Part shown: in pieces, positions 14,291 to 26,300 of the stretch
Layout: every line of letters begins with the position of its first letter
Numbering within the stretch: the stretch's first letter is position 1
Assembly (NCBI GenBank): GCA_006937955.1
Contig: SSNP01000019.1
Span: 2,176,952-2,240,951 of the forward strand
Source: Pachypanchax playfairii
Lineage: Eukaryota > Chordata > Actinopteri > Cyprinodontiformes > Aplocheilidae
Length of the DNA stretch: 64,000 bases
Reading direction: 5' to 3'
The notes under the pieces: generated by a model
Told to the model about the DNA's origin: nothing
What the model saw: the letters and a program-made list of their open reading frames with translations, nothing else
Database searches by the model: none
Program-made: the position numbers and the translations under genes

Positions 14291-14585
14291 TCATCATCTA
14301 TGTCCACTTTTCCTGTTCAGGGTCACAGAATGCTGATGTTTCTCTCCAGCAGTCATTGGTCGAGAGGCGGGGTTACATCCAGGTCAGGTCGTTAGTACAT
14401 CACAGGGCCCTGAAAAGACAGCCAACCACTCATACACACACCCAGGGCCAATTTAGAGTTGCCATTTCACACATATTTTTGATCTATGGGAGGAAGCTAT
14501 AGTCCCCAGAGAAAACATGTTCTCCCTCTGCATGTGTGGGTGAACATTCAAACTCCATGCAGAAAGTCCTACCGCAACTGAGAAA
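14291..14585 (+). repeat. longer copy of the teleost interspersed repeat
   Basis: It runs in the typical order: CTTTTCCTGTTCAGGGTCAC, CAGCAGTCATTGGTCGAGAG, a GTACATCACAGGGCCCTG block, AGGGCCAATTTAGAGTTGCC, GGGAGGAAGC and AACTCCATGCAGAAAG. Same family as 377-518 but including the 5' portion. Diverged and without coding potential. Confidence 0.75.
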
Positions 14586-15409
14586 ACCACGTGTCCATCA
14601 TGGGTCATAACATTAATGAAAATTCATCACTGATCAATGCATCACTGTTTTAAAAATATCACCAAGTCTCGAAACGGCAATGCTGAAAAATAAAAGTTCA
14701 GCGTTACCCTATAATAATCTTATGTCCAGATATTAAAGTTTTTTTTTTCTTCCCAAAATAACAAGTCAGAATTTATTTGATATCTCAAAATGACAGACAC
14801 ATTAAGTTCTGATCTCAAGGAAAACACAACAAAATTATTAACAGCAGTTTCAGCCATTTTCAGCTCCTGTATGTGGCTTTGAAAGATTGATCTTTTGATT
14901 TGACAATTTCTTTCAGAGTCAAAAGTGATTGTATTTTGACAATGCTTGTGTTACAATATTACAGTTTTATTATAGCCAATACGTTAATCAGAACACCAAT
15001 AAGAAGGGGCTTCTGGGAACATTTTACTGACTTATATGTCATGAGAAAAATGGATGCACAAGATCAGATTGTATTTGGGCAACATTAGTATCATTTTCTT
15101 AGTGCACTTCCACATTAGTTTTATCTCAGATCTGTAATTGTGTCCCTATATTCCAGAGAGAGACAAGTACACTTGAAATGAAAGAAAACCACCTGGAAAA
15201 TTCTGTCTCTGTGTAGAAACAGATGTTCACTAATATAAAGGATGTTACTGATGAGAATTTTCAAGCTTAAATCCACAACATATTATTTCCACATTTCATT
15301 GAATTTTTCGCACCTTTTCCCCATTTAACATTAATTCCAAATCATTACACTTTGTATAATCCTGATGCTCAAACCACACAAAGAAGAAAATCTGACACAT
15401 TTTAAAAGT
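14586..15409. other. 3' flank of fgf13, nothing recognised
   Basis: AT-rich DNA between the teleost repeat and the candidate poly(A) site. No exon-like or repeat structure that I can name. Confidence 0.5.
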
Positions 15410-17217
15410 ATATCTTAATATAAACATTTTATTCAGTGCATTTTCGTGTATACAACAAATAATAAACAACTGGAAGTCATCAGGCTGCCGGAGCATTTGC
15501 CTGCATATGTTGTTTTATCAGATTTAGCCTGATAGTTTTGGAACACACGATCCAACATGGGTTAATACACATAGCCTACATCATGCAGCTCTAGTCCAGT
15601 ATTTCCCTGCTTTCTCCCATGCAACAGATAGTTCCACCAAATACAAACCACCTCCAGAGGAAACCGAGAAAAGAAAGGCTTCCAAAAGCATGTACCAGAA
15701 AGAAGTCATGTAGCTGAAGGAAAGAGTACATAGCCCACAAAAAGGGTCTGTTTTGTACATGTTTGTGTACATGCCCTGTGCAAGAAAGGGAAGATGTTTG
15801 TTTTTGTTTATTTTTATTATTTTTTTTCACTTTTATAAATATGACATTTCCTATAAAATGTTAAGCCACCTAAAAGTCCACAGTATTCCTTTTTTTTTAA
15901 ATAGAAAATATTGTCACCACAATAAGTTACTCAAACACATAACAGGCATCCTGGGAACAGGCTTTCACCATATTCCTACGGTGAGCTTCATCAGTCAATA
16001 GAAGTGGACAAAAAAAGGAGGATAGTTGGGGGATGGAAGTATGACACAAACACAGAGAGAGGAAACAAATCACAAAGACACGAGCTAAAGACGTTGTGAC
16101 ACAGTGATAACAGTAGGGAATGGGGACATCGATAAGTCATTTCATCCTTCCATCATTGAGCATATCAGAAAAAAAGCACAACATCATGTCTGCTGACACT
16201 TCCTACATCCATTTTTTATCATCAAACCTTCGCTCCTCTTCATCAGAACTGTACATCGGGGGGAGAAAAAAAATCTTTGCCTGTACTGTATGTTGGCTTG
16301 GTGTTCAGCAGCTTAAAGGGACACTCTTTCAATCTGTCTTTGGTTTGCTGGAACCCATCTCAACAATGAACAAAAAAATACAAATATTTAACAATGGCAA
16401 GGGCAGAGAACAAGAGGGGATTAAAAACCAAACAAATTATCAAAGTCTCAGCTAATTCAGAAAGTTAGCAAAGAAAAAAAAGGAGCAGCTGTGGCATCTC
16501 TGAAATGAAAAAGTAAAAGAAAGAAAGAAAACTGCAAGAGAGCCACATCGTCCTTTTATATTTCAGGTCAGTTGAGCATAGGCTTCATTTTCCCATGCTA
16601 TAGAGCTCAGTCTCTGAGCGTGTGCACTAGGACGCAGGAGAGCTACCGTCTGGCTGGCCAGGAGGATGAGGCTGTGCCATACCAGGGAGTTTATAGGCTT
16701 TGCATTCACGTAAGTATGAATTAGACAGAGATCAGGGCTTTGACTGTATCGATGCAACCTCGTGGACAAGCACCTTTACAGGCTGCTCTGAACACCTGCA
16801 TATCTAACTTCCTGTCCCTGTCTGACAGATGCATGATCTTCATGATCTAAGAGAAATCAATCAAGTGGAGTCACAAAAGAATAAGATAAAGATGAGTTTA
16901 CTAATATGCAAACATTACCATAGGAGTGGCCAAGCAGATGAATAACTGATGAATTCAACACAAACTTTTGATTAGTGTGTATAAAGTTGAGAATGATCTG
17001 TGTGCTGTTAGGTTTCTTCCTATAAATGCTGTTTAGATGAACACTGAACAGAATGGTACTGAACAGTTTGTAGTGATGGCATCTGGGTGTTTATGTGTGG
17101 ATTGTTGTCATAACCAGTCCTGAACCGCCGATCGGAGAAACAAGTCTGCTTTAGATTCACACTCTGCGAGAGGTAAGGTTTCGTGGTTCAGCCCCAGGCC
17201 TGGGTTTGGCTGCCGGG
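15410..17217 (-). other. fgf13: probable fgf13 3' UTR
   Basis: From the TAG stop to the first convincing poly(A) signal is about 1.8 kb, a plausible length for an FHF 3' UTR. No splice pair or other gene is seen here. It contains several short U-rich and AU-rich tracts in the transcript sense, and repeated GUACAU motifs near 15.73-15.77 kb. The far end is inferred from the poly(A) signal only; earlier AATAAA-like motifs near 15.81 kb could give a shorter form. Confidence 0.5.
15428..15433 (-). terminator. candidate poly(A) signal AATAAA for fgf13
   Basis: On the minus strand the sequence reads CACTGAATAAAATG, a canonical hexamer preceded by a U-rich TTTATTATTTGTTG tract. It is the most signal-like hexamer downstream of the fgf13 stop, but other AATAAA copies exist in this AT-rich DNA, so the assignment is tentative. 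Confidence 0.4.
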
Positions 17218-17354
17218 CTACGTGGACTCGTTCTGGCTCACTGCTTTTCCTCCATTGAGAACTGCAGAGGCACTCCGACTCTTGGTTGGTGTGCCGCTGC
17301 CAGAGCGGGAAAACTCTGTCAAATCATGGAGGGATGGTTCTCTGTACATCGCCA
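17218..17354 (-). CDS. fgf13: fgf13 exon 5, C-terminal coding exon
   Basis: Last coding exon, 137 bases: two bases complete the split Val codon, followed by 44 codons and TAG at 17218-17220. It encodes residues 201-245 of isoform S, starting VAMYREPSLHDLTEFSRSGS and ending NEST. This is the conserved, low-complexity Ser/Thr-rich tail of FHFs after the beta-trefoil, containing the family block SGSGTPTKSRS. The acceptor on the minus strand reads TCTTCTCTCCACAG, a strong pyrimidine tract. The tail is more variable than the core; substitutions such as SASAVLNGGKAVSQ are ordinary divergence. The 3' UTR follows directly at lower coordinates. Confidence 0.96.
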
Positions 17355-20300
17355 CTGTGGAGAGAAGATAAGTGTGAATCATACAAACTGAAATAAATAT
17401 GTCTTTACACAGCCAAAACCAGAGCAAGAACCACAACAACTGCTGTGATTTATAGTGAACAAATACGAGAGTGAGTAACAGAGAGTGGAAGCCCTGCTGT
17501 TTCTGTGGTAAATATGAATCCTGTGATTTTGTTAGATGGAATTTGAAACCTGACACTTTATATTTAGATTATTTTAACTACTGAGCCTTCCTTGTGTTGA
17601 AAATTTGCACCATGTGTCACGGAGCAAAGACATTTGCATATCCACAGTTTAAGCACCCCTGAATATCACGATGCGAGTATTAAAAGGACCAAAGAGTGGA
17701 CCTGGAGGCAGAGGGAGTGATGTGTTTTGACAAGGCAGTTGACAAAACTTAAATAGGCTGGAACACAAAGACAGGAAAAGTCATGGTAAACATGTCACAG
17801 AATCAGATAATGAGTTTGAGAAACTGGGGAGTACAAATACAGGGATGGATGACTGGCAGATTAGAAACAGGTGTGTAAAGAGATGAACAAACATGATGAA
17901 AGGATCAGAGTACAGAGAGAATAAAACTAATAAACTCAGAAGAGAAGAAAACTATCATCAAAAAGCTCCGGAGGTCTAATAAACAAAATGACAAATTACA
18001 ACATCGAACCTCAACATTGTGACACAAACACATTTCACCAGGGTATTTTTTTTTTTTTAATAAACTGCTGGTAAGCTTTAGGCAATTTTGCTGCTTTAGG
18101 GAACAAAAATTTATTTTGACTCACTTTACAGTTCATAATTTCACCAGTAAATACTAGCTTATTATGAAATAAAGATCCAAGTTTCATCATAATCTTCACT
18201 CAGCTTTGTTAAAACAGCCACATATTAAGCCAAGGTTTCCTAAATCTGGGCAAATGTAAAAAAAAAAAAAAAGCATTAGGCAGAAGTTTTATTTAAACAT
18301 TACTCTTTACATCTTGTCTTAAATATAGTTTCTACTGTATTATTAATACACAAGAGGAAATGTATCATTTACATGGACAACAGGAAGAGGAACCATTTAA
18401 CAGCTTGTGTTATTTTCTTTCATGTGTTTTCTGGTTTATTCATAAAAGATTTAAATGTTCTACCCTGAAGTTTCAGGCTTTTTCTAACAAATCTCTTCGT
18501 AATTAGGGGCTAGATTTTGTTTAAGTTTACTCTGCAAATACCAGCTGTGAAAGCTTTTATGTATATTTCCAATAAATTTAAAGATAATTAAATGTAACTA
18601 GCATAAAGCGTTTAAGTGTATTTTATATTTTTATATTCTTTAAATCCAATGAAATAGAATTTTTTGCAGGCACTGTATTGTTCCTTTTAAACTGCTGATT
18701 ATAGAGATTACGGTAGACTTGCCTGATGTTGAAGTAAATGTATGTTCACAGCATGCCATTATAAATGCAAGAGTTCTTAGTGCTTTAGCTTATGCAGCAC
18801 TGGCCCAATCTGCATCTCAGCAGCTTCATTTTCAGAAGCAACATCAGTAATCTGAGGTTCACAGTCTTTGGTTTCAGGATGTGTTCAATATCTGACTGCC
18901 TAGAATGCTATTTGATGTTTATTCCTGAGGGGGTCTGTGGCTGAAACAGCAAATCTGGTGCTTTAGACACTTCACTTAGACCAGCATTTTTGCTATAGCA
19001 GCAGCCCAGAGACCATCTTCTTGAACACATGTCAGTCACCGGTAGGATTTTTCTGCAAAGTGGTCGATGATTGGTAGAGATATCATGGGTAGGTGACCCC
19101 AAAAATTAGGATTTCAATTTAACAAAACCAACCACCAGACATATTTTAATTGTTCTTTGTTAAAGTACAGAACCACTTGGCTGATTAAGGCTGCTCTTTG
19201 TCACTTTTATCAGGACTTTCTGGGGAAACTTTAAACGGATTTCCATGTTTAGTTTCAAACGATGTGAGCTGAACATGCTTGACTGGGAGGAGAGAAGGAG
19301 AAAGAGATTCTGCAGCTCACAAACTGGAATCAGTGGAGCAGAGAGTGTCTGGAGACGATGCCATCTCCTGTGAAAAAAGCTACTTAATTGGTGCCCCGTA
19401 TCGCCACTGCTGCTGAATCTTTATAAGCTGATGGAACTAATTCTTCTTTATTTTTCTCCCTTCTTTTATTCTGTTTAAAAGTCTGTCTAAACAGTTACGG
19501 CTTAGCATTAAATATACTGTACATGCCATGCAGAAAAGTCAATTAAAGGTAGTTATTTTTTATTATTACTCACAGGTAAATGATCTGTTTTTTTATGAAA
19601 AGCCCATAATTGGTGGAGAGTGAAAGGATTTTAAAGTCATCACAGGAAAAATCATGGATGGAAAGATGTTCCTTCAAAGCTGAAAACGAAGAATGGGGCC
19701 AAACTTTTCCATAGTGATGTAAGAGGTTGATTGGTTAGTTGGTTGGTTGGTTGGTTGGTTGGTTGGTTGGTTGGTTGGTTGGTTGCTTGGTTGGTTGCTT
19801 GGTTGGTTGGTTGGTTGGACAACGTGATTACAGTTGTTGCCATCAAGAGTGGCACAATCAGTCATTAGGTTTAGGAGCAATTACTTTTTTTTACATATGG
19901 CTGTATTTGGATTGATTTTTCTCTTAATAAATAACATAATAAATAAAAAACATAATTCTAAAATTTGTTTACTGATCTGAAATACATCAATCTGATGAGA
20001 AAGCAAGTACTTTTTTATATCTCTGTTTGGGTTGGAAACTGTTAACATGAATTGTTCATTTGAAAAGAGAGTGAAAAGTTAAGAAAAAGTGTCCTCTTCC
20101 AGAAATAAAACACTTAACGTTATGAAATCTGCCAAGCTTCATTCGATCTCAACAAGATGGCAGAGATATGTGGTGAAGATTAGTTATACAGAACAAATGA
20201 TGTTGTCGATCACTCTTTGAACAACCTCAGTTTACAGAAATAAACATTCGTCCCGACCAGAGAGAGAAGCTAATGGCTAGCTGCAGTGAGGTTTGTTACA

Positions 20301-23300
20301 GAGTGCATTAATAATCATCTTATTAAAGCTACTCTAATCTAAAAAAAAAGCTATTTTTAACCTTGACTTTACTGTGAGTTTTTCACTACATTTTTCTTTT
20401 AATTTCCACCGAAAAGTGTTATATGCTAAACCAGGAGTGCTAATTTCAACAAGAAATAACACATTAATTCTTTGCATATAGCAATGTGAAATGAATTGTA
20501 CCTCACTGCAAAGGTATATTAAACATTGTTTGCATGAATCGCTAGGACATTTTTTAGATTAGATGTTTTAAGATGTCTGCTATCCACTCTATATCTGGTC
20601 AGAGTCAGATTGGTCTTTCATACTGAAGCTAATTTCTGTCTCAACAAACTGAGGTCATTTAATGAGATACATACAAAAGTAAAGATAATAAATGGGCATA
20701 ACATGATCCTAATTCTGTTATGAACATAACTGATCTAACAGAAACATCAAAAAATCTAAACAGTTGTTTTAGGCATTGTTATCTGTTTTACTTTTAGTTA
20801 AAAAATACCAGTTTGATAACATTTAATGTCGTGATCTGTAGGCTAATGTTTAGCTGCAAACCTGAAAGGAAGATTTCATTGTGTATTCGATATTAAAAAT
20901 ATGGATTAATTAACTCAACTGGAATAAATCACTCACACTGAACCAATCAAGTTTGAATTAGACTAAATATGCAGATAAACAGACTTAATGACCCATTTGT
21001 CATTGAGATAGTTTGTTACTCTCTCTACTGCTTAGAGCTCTACACATTGGAGTCAACACTTAATACACCTTCAGCAACTAAAATTAAAGCTAAATGGAAG
21101 ACAAATACCTCTAAAATATTAATTTTATCAGTCAATGTTTTTGGCTTAATTTATACAAACAAATAATAATATTAATAAATAAAACTGTAGCTAAATAAAG
21201 AGCCACATAAGAGATTCAGATTTTGCTCTGCACGTCTTTCATTTCTTACTACAAAAAACACCAGATCACGTCTCTTTTGTCTCACTGAAAAGAAAACAGA
21301 CTCTGGCTGTGCCTCCTCTCTGTTGACAGGTAAAATCAGTGTCCTGTTGAAGATGAAAGGGTTGGAGCTTTTCAACAAAGAACAGAACAATTTCTCCCTC
21401 TCTGCTTTGCTGTGTTCTCTGTTCTCCACCACACACACACGGACTCACACACACGAACACACAGACACTTTGCCTGTTTGGGCGGGGTTCTCTAAATTTG
21501 CCATAATAAAATTAAGAACTGGAATCACTATTCACAGCTCTGAAACATATTGTCTGTGCAGCTTCTGGTTACAGATACTTGCTCAACCCCATTCTGCAGG
21601 GAGCCTGCAGCAGACTGTGACCAGCTAGAAAAAATAACTACTGAAAAGACACATGACAGCATCTCAGAGGAGAGCACTAAGCATCAGATCTGTGTGGAAA
21701 GTATCATTTATTGACAACAATCCCACAAGGACTAAAAGCATTTTTGGAAAATCACAATAAAAAAGAACCAAAAATAAAGATTTTGTTATTATTTGTGAAA
21801 TAAAATCTTTTCCTCATTGTCGTGTCATTGAAACACTGAAACATCTGACATTCTAAGCGAGATCATTTATCCTCATGAAATGACGATCAATTGAAAACAA
21901 ACTAAGAAATAATGAAGACATAATGGGGAATAAATTAACACAAAAATATTCATACATTCTTCTGAATGTTGCAATTTATTCTCTAATTTCCTCATATGCA
22001 AAAGCAAATAAATCCAGTTTGATTCAAACTATTGATAAGGTATTCAGTTATTCACCAAGATTCACAGGCCAGTGAAACATGCATAACCAGAATCACAGAA
22101 CTGAAGAGTAAAAAATGTGAAAAAGATCTTTGCAGATTTACCTTTCAGAGGTTTGGGAAGGAAGTGGGCTGCTGGTTTGTTCTTTTTGACATGGTTTCCC
22201 TTCATGATTTCTCCTTCCTTGTTCAGACCGAGGTACCAGCCCCTGCCTGACTGCTGCCGGTAATGCATGGAGGAGTATGTTACGTAGTAGTTCTCAAACA
22301 CCGATTCCTTAAATTTGCACTCTTGTGTGAAGTGTTCCTGTTGAGGGAGACAAGCAGGAAGAGTGTAAAGAAGATCCTGACCGGTAGATCCTTAAATAGA
22401 TTAATTAAACCCTTGTTTTGAACACTAACAGCAGGAATGCAACAGTTATTTATGAAAGTGAAGCTTTCTAACAATACATTGCAAGTGCAACACACACTCA
22501 GGAAATAAGACGGCTTTAAAACTCATCTTGTGACAATCATCTAATCTAGTGATCCCATTTATTCTTTTAAATAATGTAGAACTTTATAATAGTGAGATGA
22601 GAATAATGAGGTGTATTAATAAAAGAGGCCGAATGAATTATATGCTCTTCTTTGGTCCCAGCTGTTAATTATTTATGAGCTATTCATTATCTTTCATTTA
22701 GATGTTGAATATAAGACCTTATCAGACAAAATCATCGATTAACATCCATTTGAATTTTACATTTCTCACTGTGTTGAAGAATTGACCTTCTGAATTGAAG
22801 AACAGGAGATTCAAATGCTTTTAAAAGGGGATTTAATAGGTTTATATGTAATCCAGCTGTACTTACTACAAGGCAGGTGTTTAGTCCACTGATCTGTTTT
22901 ACCTTTCCTCATTCATTAATGCACTGCATGTGGTAAAGCTTCTGCGGCCAGTTACATTTGCTTTTCACCTTTAAAATATCAAACTGGGTTTTATCTGGGT
23001 AATATTTAGAATCCAGCTTTTAGGGGATCTTGCAATAAATTCTACAGCAGTTTTGTCAAGTTTTGCATCCCTTATTGTCAAGGAACGTATGTGGCAACAT
23101 TTGAGTCCTGTAGCTCCGTTTGTATTTTTTAGACCAAACCAGGTCAGCTACAGTAACTCTCTGTCGTTGCTAGCACAACTACTAAAAGCTCAATTTAAAT
23201 AAATACATCTGGAGGACATGGGAACAACAAGAGATTATTAACCCAGTAAGTAGTTAGACTCCTAAATGTTACATGTGTTTGACAACAGACCGGTGACGTT

Positions 23301-26300
23301 AAGTAAGAACACTAGCCTTAGGTGTTTCATGTAAATAGCAGAAACTGCCGGAGCAGAAAAAAATGACACGGTAACTGAACAGCTTCAAGCTTCAAGTAGG
23401 AAAGTGGAAGACGTGGGAGTGGGTGTAACATGTTTATTTATGTACATGTTTATCTGTTGCATGAATTATTTCTGGTGGCAACAATGTCCCTTTTCTTATG
23501 GTAGCAATCATTTGCAGGACATCTGCAATTATTTCCCCGTCTAACAGCGTCAGCTCTTTTGCCCTGTTTGCGCAGGTTTAGCTGTAAAAAGTGGTTAAAT
23601 CCAAAAATGAAGAACTGAGCATTAAGTTTAAATATTAAAAAGACAATAAAAACATAGTTGTCTTGGTAATTCATGAAATAAACTTAAATGAAAAAACACA
23701 TCCAATAGGGCAAAAGTAATGAGGTCATTTATTGTCCTGGCAATACAAACACAGTTTGAAACTATGCATATTGCCAGCTGATGTTAATAAACCCCCTGCT
23801 GCAAACTGCATTCAATTACTAAGAAAAACACATCAAAGAACAGGAAAATGAGTGAAACAATTAGAACCGTCATATTTTATTTATAACTTATCTTATTGCT
23901 TTTATTATATCCTCATACATTGTTTATATTGTGACGATTCACCAACTGTGAAAACATCAAAGCCTTTTTTCTGTCTTTCTACTGACGCTCTTGTTCAGGT
24001 TGTTTAACTACAGTCGTCTTGGAAATACTGGAAAGCATCCATCTCCACGATGTACGAGCAGTAATTGGAACACGACACACTGCTCTTGAGCTTAGTTCTG
24101 TTGTACCTCTAATAATGAGCTTATGTGGATTTGGCTGGTTACACTTGTTCTGATGAAGAATGAGAGTCTATTGACAAACAGACAGACACAGATGGATACA
24201 CACTTTGAGCCAAGATGGAGGAGAGGCTGCTTGGCTGTAATTGTTTTACTGCAGCGGGTCTCTGTGAACGACAAGCTTGAGCCAACTGATACAAAAATGT
24301 CGGGGTGGGGGGATGGTTGTTTATCAAACTTATTGATATATTTTGAATTCCTGTCCTTAGATGAAAAAATAATTTCAGGTCTCCCTTTTTTTCTAAATAA
24401 ACATTAAATAACCCCGTTCTACTACATAGACTTGTAATTTCAGAATAAACCCAAATAATGCTAACTTAAATGCTAACCCCTAAAAAAAAAGCTTACGCAA
24501 GCAGCTAAAATGTTTTCATTAAATTATTTATTCAGCTAATAATTTTAGTAACTCAGCTGAAAAATAAAGACTTTGGTGTGTTTGATACAGTGTAGATTTA
24601 CTTAAGCTGCATAATGATGTGCTACAAAAAAATCTCTTGTTTCTTGCTCATTTTTGAAACCCAAAAAAAGCATAAAATAAAGTCTCTTTATATGAGGGCA
24701 TTCGTCAACCTGTCAGAAGGATAAAATAAAACAAAAGACAGAAAATCAAAGTCTCAAGAATCTGTTTTTCGTGATTGCACTTAGTCTAATTTTAACCTAA
24801 TTACAGCAGTAATGCTGTTTACACTGGTGTGTGAAAATGTGTGAGATCTTTGGTTTATTTCAAAATGTCTGCATAAATATGACAATAAGATGTGCATTTC
24901 TAATTACTAAAACTCTGTATTCAGCTTTTTCTTCAAGTGTTAATCAGTCAATCAATTTTAAGTGTTGAGATGAAAAACATGGATTTTCTTTTCTGTTTTG
25001 CAAATGACACTTTTAGTGTGATTATTTAGTTACATTATAGGACTTATAAGCATAAGGTCCCAATTTATTATCAGAAGCTTTATAGATGTGATTCAAAACA
25101 CATTCGACAAACAGGAAAGGAAGTTCAGTTGTCGTTTGTTCATGCACAATAATCTGAGAATGTGCTCAAATATTTAGTCTCATTGTGAAAAACATCCCAT
25201 GCAGGATAACAATGTTCTTTAAAAACATAAAAAAACTACAAAAAAAAAAAAATCAATTAATTTGTTTTAGTTTTTTCTCAATCCGATCAATCTTTGTTTG
25301 CATGTTACATTTCTAATAAAAAATGTATTAATGATGATTATAACTTTCATTTCTACCTAATTTCAGAAAGCTATAAAAGTATTTTCCACAATTTTCAATG
25401 TCTGTAATATTTGAAATACAGATCTCATTTCAGCAGGTGTTTTATCTAATATTTAAAAATTGATAAAGTAATTTTATGTAAATAAATAGAGCATCTCAAA
25501 CAACATCACGTTTTACTCTGCAGGAAATCCAGGCACTGACAGCATTACTTAATGATCTACTTCCTGTGGAGACACTAACAGACTTATGAGGTTTTGATTG
25601 TAGTAAACATTGTGAGTGTTTCTTCCATTTTTTATCCTTAATGAATGTAAAATTCCAATGCACAGCACATGCTGCCCAACAAGAAAGCCCTTTGTACTTA
25701 AACATACAGTCTGAGTGATTTAACAGATGTAGGGCAGTTGAATTGAACATTCCATTAGCAAATCAGGTAAGTCAAGAAACACCATCAATTATGATTCACA
25801 CTCAAACAATATCGTGTTTGCTTCAAGTGCTAATTACAGTCCATTAATGTTTTCTCCAATGCAGTCAGCAGGAGGTGAAACACTATCACAATGCTTTTAA
25901 TTTCCTCTGTAAAGACAAATCGGTGCTGCGCACAGCCGAGTTTTCAGCTGCCGTATCAAAATTAATATGACACCAATTATACCCATAAACACAGAGCTGA
26001 GACGCTCCTGAGTTTCCTTTCAGTCACGTTAGTGTTTGCAATGCTCATAAAAATTCATTCTATGGCTGAGTGGTGAGGATGAGTCTGCTTAAGTATGGAT
26101 TTAAAGAGTCAAAATGGATTTTAAAATAATCTTTTTTTTTTTATTTGTTTGTTTTTAAGCTAAACACTGAGTTTACTTGTTCAGGAATACACCAGAAATG
26201 TTCAAATTAGATGGAAAAAAGGGGGAAAAATGAAAGCAAATTCAAAAGACAAACATTTACACCCACGCAGGATGCACATTTAATTCAGAGGCACACACAC

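Larger units (their letters stand above)
17355..22141 (-). other. fgf13 intron 4
   Basis: 4.8-kb intron between exons 4 and 5 with strong splice sites. It contains a (TTGG)n microsatellite, one palindromic MITE and a CA-rich stretch at 21430-21465. No further exon recognised. Confidence 0.85.

Noticed and set aside
19652..19880. Minus-strand open frames rich in Asn-Gln-Pro-Thr
   Set aside because: Direct translation of the (TTGG)n microsatellite.
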